DNA of 12,104 nucleotides, taken from JAVBQU01 sp031548675 (GTDB taxonomy: Bacteria; Bacteroidota; Bacteroidia; Bacteroidales; P3). Position numbers and translations under genes: made by a program. Positions 1-7,445 of this stretch are shown piece after piece. The stretch spans positions 1 through 12,104 of the forward strand of contig JAVBQU010000116.1 of assembly GCA_031548675.1 (NCBI GenBank), given 5' to 3'. The notes under the pieces were generated by a model, which worked only from the letters and a program-made list of their open reading frames with translations, made no database searches and was not told the DNA's origin. Positions within the stretch are counted from its first letter, which is position 1. Each line of letters begins with the position of its first letter.

Positions 1-1511
1 GAAATACCTCCATGCTGGAATGTATTTCTGTAAAAATTTACATACAGATTATAATTGTTCGGATAAGCAAAAAAGTCATATTCTCGGCAGAAGATATAGG
101 ACGACGTTACATTCAGTTTAGGTAAAAATGCTTTTTGAGGATCTTTGATTTCAAATACTTCTTTCGGATTATAGTCCATAATCCTTCCCGATTTATAGCG
201 TAGATTCGTAGAAATATTTTTATCACCCTTTACCTTTACAGGACTATTAATTTTTACGGAACCGTGGTCGGTGGTTATCACAACATTTACCTTTTTATCC
301 GACAACCATTTTAAGATATCAAATAAAGGAGATGAGTGTTCAAACCACGAAAGTGTAATCGAGCGGTAAGCCCTTTCATCATCAGCAAGTTCGCGGATAA
401 TATCCAAATCAGTGCGGGCATGCGAAAGCATATCCACAAAATTATAGATAATAACATTCAATTTATTCTGCATCAAAGTGTGCATATTATCCAGCATACG
501 CCTTCCATAAGTTAAATTCAATACCTTATGATATGTATATTTTATATCCTTTCCATATCGTTTCAAATATTCGCCTAATAAGTCGGCTTCATATTGATTT
601 TTATGACCTTCTTCATCCTCATCTACCCATAGTTGAGGGTATTTTTTAGCTATTTCAGAAGGGAGTAATCCGGCAAACAATGAATTCCTCGCAAATTGTG
701 TAACCGAAGGCAGAATGCTGCAGTATAAATCATCTTTCTCTACTTTAAAATATTGCTCAACAACTGGCTGTATAGTTTTCCATTGGTCGTAGCGCAAGTT
801 GTCTATCACAATCAAAAATGTAGGCATGTCATCATTAAGGAGCGGAAATAATCTATCCTTTAATACCGTGTGAGACAAAGGAGGTTTTTCTGTAGTTTTA
901 GGATCAAGCCAGTTTACATAATTATTTTCAATAAATTTGCTGAATAAACGGTTTGCATCCTCTTTTTGGGTTTTGAAGATTTCAAGAATATTATCGTCTT
1001 GAGAGTTTGAAAGCTCTAATTCCCAATACACAAGCTTTTTGTAAATCGAAATCCATTCTTCATAAGGCATTTTGGGCGACAATTCCATGCCGATGGTACG
1101 GAATTCCTGATGATAAGAAGAGGTAGATTTTTCGCTTACCAAACGTTTGGTTTCCAGATGTTTTTTAAGTATAAGCAAAATTTGGTTGGGATTTACAGGC
1201 TTGATCAGATAGTCCGAAATTTTAGAACCGATAGCCTGTTCCATAATCGATTCCTCTTCGTTTTTGGTAATCATGATTACCGGAATATTAGGATATTGGC
1301 TTTTAATTAAATCCAAAGTTTCTAAACCCGATAAACCGGGCATATTCTCATCCAGAAATATAATATCAATCGAATGCTCTTTAAGCAGATCCAAAGCTTC
1401 ATTGCCGCTGTTTGAAGGAATAACCTCATAGCCTTTCTCCTTCAAAAATAAAATATAAGGTTTTAATAAATCAATTTCATCATCTGCCCAAAGAATGCGT
1501 ATTTTGTCCAT
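1..1511 (-). CDS. porX: PorX: two-component response regulator with PglZ (alkaline phosphatase-fold) domain; 3' end outside window
   Basis: My translation of the minus strand from ATG at 1511 gives 503 codons without a stop, running off the left edge. The family is about 515-520 residues, so probably only 10-15 C-terminal residues are missing. Residues 1-120 are a receiver domain: acidic pair D10/D11, phospho-acceptor D54 (LDENMPG), T82 and K104 (IKPV). After a helical linker comes a PglZ domain with a complete alkaline-phosphatase-type site: D237 (VIDNLRYDQW), nucleophile T271 (VTQFARN), D360 and H364 (FVDMLSH), D415 and H416 (TTDHG), H500 (FQHGG). Members of this family control the type IX secretion system together with the PorY kinase, and the PglZ domain has been reported to hydrolyse phosphodiester signals. 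It lies 77 bp downstream of lpxB on the same strand with no convincing promoter between, so co-transcription is likely (inference). The family assignment is secure. Confidence 0.93.
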   Translation of the reverse strand, partial: MDKIRILWADDEIDLLKPYILFLKEKGYEVIPSNSGNEALDLLKEHSIDIIFLDENMPGLSGLETLDLIKSQYPNIPVIMITKNEEESIMEQAIGSKISDYLIKPVNPNQILLILKKHLETKRLVSEKSTSSYHQEFRTIGMELSPKMPYEEWISIYKKLVYWELELSNSQDDNILEIFKTQKEDANRLFSKFIENNYVNWLDPKTTEKPPLSHTVLKDRLFPLLNDDMPTFLIVIDNLRYDQWKTIQPVVEQYFKVEKDDLYCSILPSVTQFARNSLFAGLLPSEIAKKYPQLWVDEDEEGHKNQYEADLLGEYLKRYGKDIKYTYHKVLNLTYGRRMLDNMHTLMQNKLNVIIYNFVDMLSHARTDLDIIRELADDERAYRSITLSWFEHSSPLFDILKWLSDKKVNVVITTDHGSVKINSPVKVKGDKNISTNLRYKSGRIMDYNPKEVFEIKDPQKAFLPKLNVTSSYIFCREYDFFAYPNNYNLYVNFYRNTFQHGGI

Positions 1512-1588
1512 GTTTATGTTTTATAAAAGTGTTAGAATTAAACGTACAAACAACCGAAATGTTGTGTATGATAATATATCAAATAAAA

Positions 1589-2710
1589 TTATGGCTGTAT
1601 ATACTTTAAAATCAAGTCTGCAACTTTTTCAGAAGCCCCTTGCCCCCCCAGTTTCTCTTTTAATAAAGCAAAATTTGCAAATATTTGCTCACGGTAAGCA
1701 TCATCATTTATTAATCTGTCGAAATGGAACTTTACATTTTTTCTATTCATTTCATGTTGAATAAGCTCAGGAATAACAGGCGCATCCATAATCAAATTAA
1801 CCAACGAAATATATTTTATCGTTTTGATAAACATACGGGCTATCCAATAACTTACAATATTGCCTTTATAGCATACAAACTCAGGTACATTAAACAATGC
1901 AGTTTCTAGTGTTGCCGTTCCCGAAGTTACCACAGCCGAATGGGCGTGGCGTAATAAATCATAGGTTTGATTAAATATAATTTTAAGAGAAGCATCAGGA
2001 TAGATAGCCTGATAAAAATCGGGACTAAAATTTTTTACACCTGCGATTACAAATTCAAAATCAGGATAATTCTTAGCTAAAGAACCCAAAACAGGCAGCA
2101 TATTGGTAATTTCTTGTTTACGGCTTCCGGGCAGTAAAGCAATAATCGGTTTTTCCGAAAGTTGGTTTCTTTGCCTGAAATCGTCAGTTTGACTGCTTTG
2201 TTGATAATTAGCGATGGCATCCAGCAAAGGATGACCTACAAAATCGACTTCTACATGATGTTTTGCATAAAAATCTTTTTCGAAAGGAAGGATTACAAAT
2301 AGCTTATCTATATCTTTGCGAATTTGCTTGATGCGAGATTTATGCCATGCCCAAACTTGGGGAGATATATAATAAAATACTTTAATACCCTGCTCTTTGG
2401 CAAATTTGGCTATCCGCAGGTTAAAACCCGGATAATCAATTAAAATAATCGCATCAGGCTTGTAATCAATAATATCCTTTTTGCAGAAATCAAGGTTTCG
2501 AAAAATAGTACGCAAATTCATGGCGACTTCTACAAAACCCATAAATGCCAAATCTTTATAATGCTTTCTCAATTCGCCTCCTTGAGCCAGCATTAAATCA
2601 CCTCCCCAAAACCGGAATTGAGCATCAGAATCTTTCTGCTTTAATCCCCGCATAAGGTTCGAACCATGCAGATCTCCAGAGGCTTCTCCGGCTATTATGA
2701 AGTATTTCAT
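1589..2710 (-). CDS. lpxB: Lipid-A-disaccharide synthase LpxB
   Basis: LpxB is a GT19 glycosyltransferase that joins UDP-2,3-diacylglucosamine and lipid X (2,3-diacylglucosamine 1-phosphate) to form the beta-1,6-linked disaccharide of lipid A, acting at the inner face of the cytoplasmic membrane. The 373 residues match the usual length. The sequence shows the N-terminal GEASGDLHGS motif at 8-17, IDYPGFN at 91-97 with the conserved Asp at 92, ISPQVWAWHKSR at 115-126, LLPGSRKQE at 192-200 with the phosphate-binding Arg at 197, and the nucleotide-binding TSGTATLETAL at 262-272. ATG at 2710 gives the canonical MKYFIIAGEASGD start. It follows mltD by 150 bp and precedes porX on the same strand. 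I found no clear -7 element in the mltD-lpxB gap, so it may be read from the mltD promoter or from a weak one of its own. Confidence 0.96.
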   Translation of the reverse strand: MKYFIIAGEASGDLHGSNLMRGLKQKDSDAQFRFWGGDLMLAQGGELRKHYKDLAFMGFVEVAMNLRTIFRNLDFCKKDIIDYKPDAIILIDYPGFNLRIAKFAKEQGIKVFYYISPQVWAWHKSRIKQIRKDIDKLFVILPFEKDFYAKHHVEVDFVGHPLLDAIANYQQSSQTDDFRQRNQLSEKPIIALLPGSRKQEITNMLPVLGSLAKNYPDFEFVIAGVKNFSPDFYQAIYPDASLKIIFNQTYDLLRHAHSAVVTSGTATLETALFNVPEFVCYKGNIVSYWIARMFIKTIKYISLVNLIMDAPVIPELIQHEMNRKNVKFHFDRLINDDAYREQIFANFALLKEKLGGQGASEKVADLILKYIQP

Positions 2711-2860
2711 TGGTCTGTTTTTTTTATTTCAAGATTTTCACTTACTCGTTACACATCACTTGCCACAATCATTATGATGAGACTACTTTACGTTCATGGA
2801 ATTTTAAACTACACAAAGAAGCTATATAAAGCGAGAAACCTATGTAATAAAACTTTTAGA

Positions 2861-4417
2861 TTACTTAGCAGGAATTTTTAGCTTTTGTCCGGCATGGATA
2901 GGTTTATCTTTACTAAGGTTATTAGCAGATGTAAGAGCAGAAAGACTTATGTCATATTTTCTGGCAATGCTCGATAAAGTTTCACCTTGTGTAATAACAT
3001 GAATTTTCGGACTTTTCGAACTAACCGCCGGTTTATTCTTTTCCGGCTTTACTGTTTGTCCGCTTGCAGTACTAGATGTGTCTGCTGCCGGTTTGTTTTG
3101 TGTAGAATTTACAGCTGTAGAATTATTATTGGCGGATGATAAAGGACTTTGACGATAAATGGTCAATTTTTTGCCTACAGCAACTTTTGATGATTTGAGC
3201 TTATTCCATTTTTTTACATCAGATGTATTTACCCCATATTTATCCGCAATTTTTACTAAAGTTTCTCCGCTGCGTACAGTGTGGAAAATCTTCGTAGTTG
3301 TATGTCTCGAACTACTTTGCTGGGCATTTAAAAAATGTGTAGGCTGAGAAAAAAAGAAACTCGAATTACGCTGATATATAGAATCGGACATTTCGATAAA
3401 TTGCGGAATAATATTAATAGGTAGTTTTAACGAATACGCTTCACTGTTACCCGGTATTATATCATTCTTATATTGGGGATTCAACGACCGTAACTGTTCA
3501 ATAGGAACATCTAATACTTCGGAAATCTGCTGTAAATGCAAATCTTCATGAATCATAACCGTATCCGTAATAACAGGAAACTTGTTTTCCGGAGGCATAA
3601 TACCATGCTCATTATAATAATTCATGAAATAAGTAGCAGCAATAAATGCAGGCACATAGCCCCGTGTTTCAGCAGGCAGATAATCATATATTTCCCAAAA
3701 ATTTTCTTTTCCTCCCGAACGTGCAATGGCTTTATTTACATTCCCCGGACCACAATTATACGCAGCTAGAACTAATGACCAATCTTTATATATAGCATAT
3801 AAATCTTTTAAATAACGAGCCGCTGCCGCACTCGCTTTTACAGGGTCTCGACGTTCATCAACTAAAGAATTGATTTCGAGATTGTACATTTTTCCTGTGC
3901 CGTACATAAATTGCCATAAACCGGTAGCTCCTGCACGAGATACGGCATTAGGATTTAATGCAGATTCGATTACAGCTAAATATTTCAGTTCTAAGGGTAA
4001 GTGGTTTTGGTCTAAAACCTCTTCAAATATAGGGAAGTAGTACTTTGACAAAGAAAGCATTGCCGAAACACTTCTTCTATTGCGGTTTACATAAAATTCT
4101 ATAAATGAGCGGACTTTGTCGTTATAAGTCATATCCATGGTGGTAGGAAGCAACTTTAACCTGTTTGCATAGATAGAATCCGGAACTGTTTTAGGGTCAA
4201 AAAGATTTGAATCCCTTACATGAGAATATTTTTGATCATAATATTTAAGGTATTGGCTTGCAAAGAAATCTTGCAGTAGATTGTCTACAGATTTACTTAT
4301 CGCTTTTTGCTCAGGGCTGCCCAAGCTATCTCCAGGTAATAACAATTGAGCTAGAACTTGTTGACCATAGAAAAATGGTATGGCTAGTAAGAATAAACTA
4401 AAAAGAATCTTTTTCAT
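2861..4417 (-). CDS. mltD: Membrane-bound lytic murein transglycosylase D-like protein: SLT domain plus C-terminal LysM repeats
   Basis: From ATG at 4417 the protein has 518 residues. It begins with a Sec signal peptide (MKKILFSLFLLAIPFF, probable cleavage after VLA at residue 23) and lacks a lipobox Cys. A lytic transglycosylase SLT domain spans about 128-236, with catalytic Glu at 151 in VIESALNP, then GATGLWQFM, and AAYNCGPGN near 218-226. Two clear LysM domains follow at about 378-421 (HTVRSGETL) and 472-516 (HVITQGETL), separated by a Ser/Thr/Asn-rich linker. A more degenerate LysM-like stretch lies near 291-325. The protein should cleave peptidoglycan glycan strands in the periplasm, with LysM anchoring it to the wall. 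A longer frame opens with TTG at 4444, but that codon lies inside the promoter, upstream of the -7 box. It is the first gene of the leftward block. Confidence 0.94.
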   Translation of the reverse strand: MKKILFSLFLLAIPFFYGQQVLAQLLLPGDSLGSPEQKAISKSVDNLLQDFFASQYLKYYDQKYSHVRDSNLFDPKTVPDSIYANRLKLLPTTMDMTYNDKVRSFIEFYVNRNRRSVSAMLSLSKYYFPIFEEVLDQNHLPLELKYLAVIESALNPNAVSRAGATGLWQFMYGTGKMYNLEINSLVDERRDPVKASAAAARYLKDLYAIYKDWSLVLAAYNCGPGNVNKAIARSGGKENFWEIYDYLPAETRGYVPAFIAATYFMNYYNEHGIMPPENKFPVITDTVMIHEDLHLQQISEVLDVPIEQLRSLNPQYKNDIIPGNSEAYSLKLPINIIPQFIEMSDSIYQRNSSFFFSQPTHFLNAQQSSSRHTTTKIFHTVRSGETLVKIADKYGVNTSDVKKWNKLKSSKVAVGKKLTIYRQSPLSSANNNSTAVNSTQNKPAADTSSTASGQTVKPEKNKPAVSSKSPKIHVITQGETLSSIARKYDISLSALTSANNLSKDKPIHAGQKLKIPAK

Positions 4418-4422
4418 CTTTG

Positions 4423-4453
4423 CAAATTTACAGTTTTTTCCCAACTTTCCAAA
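4423..4453 (-). promoter_or_regulatory. Bacteroidota-type promoter for mltD
   Basis: On the minus strand, TTTG (4453-4450), a 19-base spacer and TAAATTTG (4430-4423) match the Bacteroidota housekeeping pattern of a -33 TTTG and a -7 TAnnTTTG at normal spacing. The -7 box ends only 5 bases before the mltD ATG at 4417, so the transcript would be leaderless or nearly so. This placement rules out the upstream TTG start. Confidence 0.7.
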
Positions 4454-4780
4454 TGTAAAGTTTGAATTTAGGACGTAATATCAACCGCTTATTTATTTTT
4501 AGGATATTGTAATCAGCTATAATATAAATGTATATACAGACATTCATAAAACTGAATGTTGCCGGATGAATAAAAGCTTATTTATAATTTTAAAGTGTTT
4601 TTATGGAAAACGCAGAAGTATATATTTCTCATTATAAAATATTACCTTTGCATACTATATTACTGTCTTTACAGTTTGAGGATAATTGTAATGAAAAGGT
4701 TTATAAATCTTTACTCGTTATAATTTACATCTCATGTCTTGTTTACTCATATCTAAAAATAATTCATAGTTTAAAATATC
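4454..4780. other. Divergent intergenic region between mltD and the NfnAB-type gene
   Basis: This AT-rich stretch has no convincing gene. A small inverted repeat (ACATTCA, 6-base loop, TGAATGT) lies around 4540-4560 with no T-run after it. A minor one (ACTGT-CTTT-ACAGT) lies near 4663-4676. A possible rightward -7 box is listed separately. The open frame starting at 4603 runs out of frame into the next gene and resembles nothing I recognise. Confidence 0.6.
4643..4650 (+). promoter_or_regulatory. Candidate -7 box for the NfnAB-type gene
   Basis: TACCTTTG fits TAnnTTTG exactly and is followed by CA, as is common in Bacteroidota promoters. I see no TTG or TTTG at the right distance upstream, and the leader would be about 125 bases. 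It is plausible but unproven. Confidence 0.35.
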
Positions 4781-7027
4781 ATGTTTACCATTTCTCGCAA
4801 AGCTTTATTGGCTCCACAAATATATTTAATGGACATAGAAGCTCCCCGTTTAGCAAAATCGGCTAAACCCGGACAATTCTTGATTGTAAAAATAGACGAA
4901 AGGGGAGAGCGTATTCCATTAACTATTTGCGATTTTGATAAGGAAAAAGGAACAATATCCATTGTTTTTCAAGTGGTGGGAAAATCCACTCAAAAAATGG
5001 CTTTATTAGACGAAGGCGATGCTTTTGCCGATGTGGTTGGTCCGTTAGGGCAGGAGTCGGAATTTTTGCATGAAGATATTGAAAAACTTAAAACGGAGAA
5101 AACCCTGTTTATTGGCGGCGGTGTTGGAACAGCACCCGTTTATCCGCAGGTAAAATGGATGCATCAGCAAGGAATATCTGTAGATGTGATTATCGGAACC
5201 AAAACTCATGAAACGTTGATATTTGAAGGACAGATGCGTTCAGTCTCCGGAAATTATTATGTAGCTACCGACGATGGCTCATTTGGATTTAAAGGCTTGG
5301 TTACTGATGTATTAAAGCATTTGATTGAAGTAGAAAAAAAACAATATACCAAAGTCATTGCCATAGGACCTATGGTAATGATGAAATTTGTAGCCTTACA
5401 AACACAAGCCTATAATATTCCTACAATAGTAAGTTTGAATACGCTCATGGTAGACGGAACCGGTATGTGCGGAGCGTGCAGGGTAAGTGTAGGTGGAAAA
5501 ATGAAATTTACCTGCGTTGACGGACCCGAATTTGACGGGCATTTGGTTGATTTCAACGAAGCCATGCGTCGCCAGCAGATGTATGTAAAACATGAAATAG
5601 CTACCGATACGCCCGATCATAGCTGTAATCTAACAGCAAAGGTAGAACGCCGTAAAACCAAAGTACCCGTTCGCGAACAAGCTCCGGAGCAACGAGTTCA
5701 AAATTTTGAAGAAGTCTGCTTAGGCTATAATGCAGAAGAAGCGATGGAAGAAGCAGAACGCTGTATCGAATGTAAAAAACCCGGCTGTGTGCAGGGCTGT
5801 CCCGTATCTATTAAAATACCCGATTTTATCCGCGAAATTAAAAAAGGAAACTTTGAACAAGCAGCCCGTTTTATAGCCGAAGATTCAGCTTTACCTTCCG
5901 TATGCGGGCGTGTATGCCCCCAAGAATCCCAATGCGAAGAAAAATGTGTACTGGGTATAAAAGGCGATCCGGTATCTATCGGAAAATTAGAACGCTTTGT
6001 AGGCGATTGGACAAGAGAAAATAAAATTAGTTTAGGCTCTCAAGCATCTAAAAACAATTGCCGTATAGCCGTTGTAGGCAGCGGACCTGCCGGATTAACT
6101 TGTGCCGGAGATTTAGCAAAAAAAGGCTATGATGTTACTATATTTGAAGCTCTACATCAATCAGGAGGTGTTTTGGTATATGGCATTCCCGAATTTCGTT
6201 TACCAAAAGAAGTTGTAGAATATGAAATACAAAACATAACTTCGTTAGGTGTAAAAATAGAAACCAATGTTATTGTAGGCAAAACCCTTACCGTTGATGA
6301 TTTATTGAAAAAAGAAGGATTCCAAGCCGTTTTTATCGGTTCAGGAGCCGGCTTGCCCAAATTCATGAAAATACCCGGCGAAAACCTAAACGGGGTTCTT
6401 TCTGCCAACGAATTGCTAACCCGTTCCAACCTGATGAAAGCCTATAAAGAAGGCTATTCAACACCTGTATATACCGGAACCAAGGTTGCCGTTGTCGGAG
6501 GCGGAAATGTAGCTATGGATGCTGCCCGTACAGCCAAGCGCTTAGGAGCAGATGTGCATGTAGTTTACCGTAGGTCGGAAAAAGAACTTCCAGCACGAGT
6601 AGAAGAAGTACATCATGCTAAAGAAGAAGGCATACATTTTCATTTATTAACCAACCCGACAGAGATATTAGGAGATGAAAAAGGCTGGGTAAAAGGCATA
6701 CGTTGTATCCGCATGGAATTGGGAGAACCCGATGAATCGGGCAGACGAAGTCCTGTTGAAATTCCCAACTCAGAATACGATATAGATGTGGATTGCGTAG
6801 TAATGTCGCTTGGAACATCTCCCAATCCTTTGATTGCTTCTACTACTTCGGGCTTGGAAACAACCCGCTGGGGAGGGATTATTGCAGAAGAACCTACCGG
6901 ACAAACCACGAAACAAGCCGTATTTGCCGGAGGCGATGCCGTAACAGGAGCCGCTACTGTAATATTAGCAATGGGAGCCGGAAAAAGTGCTGCTCAGGCA
7001 ATTGACGAGTACATCAAAACCCGTTAA
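4781..7027 (+). CDS. Fused NfnAB-type protein: sulfide/dihydroorotate dehydrogenase-like FAD/NAD-binding subunit + NADPH-dependent glutamate synthase small chain
   Basis: This 748-residue flavoprotein joins two normally separate subunits. Residues 1-280 are a PyrK/SudB-like ferredoxin reductase domain: FAD-binding RIPLTIC at 44-50, NAD-binding GGGVGTAPV at 112-120, and a [2Fe-2S] site with C230, C233 and C245. Here Asp225 stands where a fourth Cys would be, as known for NfnA. Residues 300-748 resemble the glutamate synthase small chain. Two [4Fe-4S] sites come from C328, C331, C336, C340 and C375, C379, C385, C389. An FAD Rossmann motif lies at 431-438 (VVGSGPAG), an NADPH motif at 571-583 (VVGGGNVAMD), and a closing FAD motif at 716-735. 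Nfn reversibly couples NADH and reduced ferredoxin to NADP+ reduction by electron bifurcation in the cytoplasm. Such fusions are often annotated as dihydroorotate dehydrogenase B/glutamate synthase. No glutamate synthase large subunit is adjacent, which favours the Nfn reading. Confidence 0.92.
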   Translation: MFTISRKALLAPQIYLMDIEAPRLAKSAKPGQFLIVKIDERGERIPLTICDFDKEKGTISIVFQVVGKSTQKMALLDEGDAFADVVGPLGQESEFLHEDIEKLKTEKTLFIGGGVGTAPVYPQVKWMHQQGISVDVIIGTKTHETLIFEGQMRSVSGNYYVATDDGSFGFKGLVTDVLKHLIEVEKKQYTKVIAIGPMVMMKFVALQTQAYNIPTIVSLNTLMVDGTGMCGACRVSVGGKMKFTCVDGPEFDGHLVDFNEAMRRQQMYVKHEIATDTPDHSCNLTAKVERRKTKVPVREQAPEQRVQNFEEVCLGYNAEEAMEEAERCIECKKPGCVQGCPVSIKIPDFIREIKKGNFEQAARFIAEDSALPSVCGRVCPQESQCEEKCVLGIKGDPVSIGKLERFVGDWTRENKISLGSQASKNNCRIAVVGSGPAGLTCAGDLAKKGYDVTIFEALHQSGGVLVYGIPEFRLPKEVVEYEIQNITSLGVKIETNVIVGKTLTVDDLLKKEGFQAVFIGSGAGLPKFMKIPGENLNGVLSANELLTRSNLMKAYKEGYSTPVYTGTKVAVVGGGNVAMDAARTAKRLGADVHVVYRRSEKELPARVEEVHHAKEEGIHFHLLTNPTEILGDEKGWVKGIRCIRMELGEPDESGRRSPVEIPNSEYDIDVDCVVMSLGTSPNPLIASTTSGLETTRWGGIIAEEPTGQTTKQAVFAGGDAVTGAATVILAMGAGKSAAQAIDEYIKTR

Positions 7028-7072
7028 TTAATCCCGTTGTTTTCTGATTCATATTGAGAATAATTTACCCTA

Positions 7073-7095
7073 CTGTTAAAAATAGTTTTTTAACA
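7073..7095. repeat. Perfect A/T inverted repeat, 10-bp arms, downstream of the NfnAB-type gene
   Basis: TGTTAAAAAA and TTTTTTAACA flank a three-base TAG loop, 45 bases past the upstream stop codon. The T6 tract is inside the right arm rather than after it, and the stem has almost no G-C pairs. It is therefore not a standard terminator, though it could contribute to 3'-end formation. Confidence 0.6.
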
Positions 7096-7127
7096 ATATT
7101 TACCCCCTATGATTTAGGAAGTCATAC

Positions 7128-7135
7128 TACTTTTG
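7128..7135 (+). promoter_or_regulatory. Candidate -7 box inside the structured gap
   Basis: TACTTTTG followed by CAAA matches the Bacteroidota -7 consensus, but no -33 TTTG is visible at the expected distance. If active, it would start a short transcript through the palindrome and hairpin at 7296-7361. The motif is short and the region AT-rich, so chance occurrence is likely. Confidence 0.25.
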
Positions 7136-7295
7136 CAAACGCTAAAAAATACCATGCTTTTCAGTCTGGTCTTAATGCTGATTTACTTTTGAATCATGTA
7201 TTCGAAAGTAATGAAAGGATATTAATTAGCATGAGAGAATAATTTAATAATCGTTATTGGGGATGGTTATTAAAAGAAAACTGATGGGGACGGGA

Positions 7296-7309
7296 ATGCT
7301 TTAAAGCAT
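7296..7309. repeat. Perfect 14-bp palindrome
   Basis: ATGCTTTAAAGCAT reads the same on both strands with no spacer. That suits a dimeric DNA-binding protein better than an RNA hairpin. It lies 11 bases before the hairpin at 7321 and about 110 bases upstream of the probable -7 box of the HD gene. Confidence 0.6.
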
Positions 7310-7320
7310 AACTTGTGGTT

Positions 7321-7361
7321 GACAATGAATAATTCCAAGCTATATAGGAATATTCATTGTC
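7321..7361. repeat. Long hairpin: 15-bp stem with one bulged base
   Basis: The left arm GACAATGAATAATTCC pairs with the right arm GGAATATTCATTGTC across a 10-base loop. All 15 positions of the right arm are matched and one extra A is bulged in the left. No T-run follows on either strand, so it is not an intrinsic terminator. It is the most stable secondary structure I see in the intergenic DNA here. Confidence 0.7.
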
Positions 7362-7419
7362 GCTTAGCTCCAAATATCTTACCTCAATTATTTCCGGGTT
7401 TAGATGTATGATAAATTTA

Positions 7420-7427
7420 TACCTTTG
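7420..7427 (+). promoter_or_regulatory. -7 box of the HD-domain gene
   Basis: TACCTTTG followed by CAT matches TAnnTTTG and lies 18 bases before ATG 7446. No perfect -33 TTTG is present; TTTAG at 7399 is the nearest. The box lies downstream of the ATG at 7404, which argues against that upstream start. Confidence 0.5.
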
Positions 7428-7445
7428 CATCTAAAAAATGAAACA

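Larger units (their letters stand above)
7028..7445. other. Structured intergenic region upstream of the HD-domain gene
   Basis: This gap holds no gene I can support but has more structure than the other gaps. There is a 10-bp A/T stem at 7073-7095, a possible -7 box at 7128-7135 (with TACTTTTG again at 7184-7191), a G-rich patch around 7255-7295, a perfect 14-bp palindrome at 7296-7309, a 15-bp hairpin at 7321-7361, and the probable HD-gene -7 box at 7420-7427. A 62-codon frame from TTG at 7054 resembles no protein I know. There is no tRNA-like arm and no transposase remnant. Confidence 0.6.

Noticed and set aside
1110..1310. Short plus-strand frame within porX
   Set aside because: It lies opposite a continuous, fully conserved porX reading frame.
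1550..1565. Small inverted repeat (ACAAC/GTTGT) between lpxB and porX
   Set aside because: There are only five base pairs, no T-run and no G-C core. It is too weak to call a terminator or operator.
4603..4866. 87-codon open frame upstream of and overlapping the NfnAB-type gene
   Set aside because: It overlaps the real gene out of frame by 86 bases, contains a candidate promoter box, and has a skewed composition rich in Ile, Tyr and Ser with no recognisable domain.
7073..7095. Rho-independent terminator for the NfnAB-type gene
   Set aside because: The stem is almost all A-T and the T-run is part of the stem, with AACA after it. It is recorded as an inverted repeat only.
7054..7242. 62-codon frame after the NfnAB-type gene, starting with TTG
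   Set aside because: It has a weak start, spans an inverted repeat and two -7-like boxes, and matches no protein I recognise. It is more likely non-coding, though not excluded.
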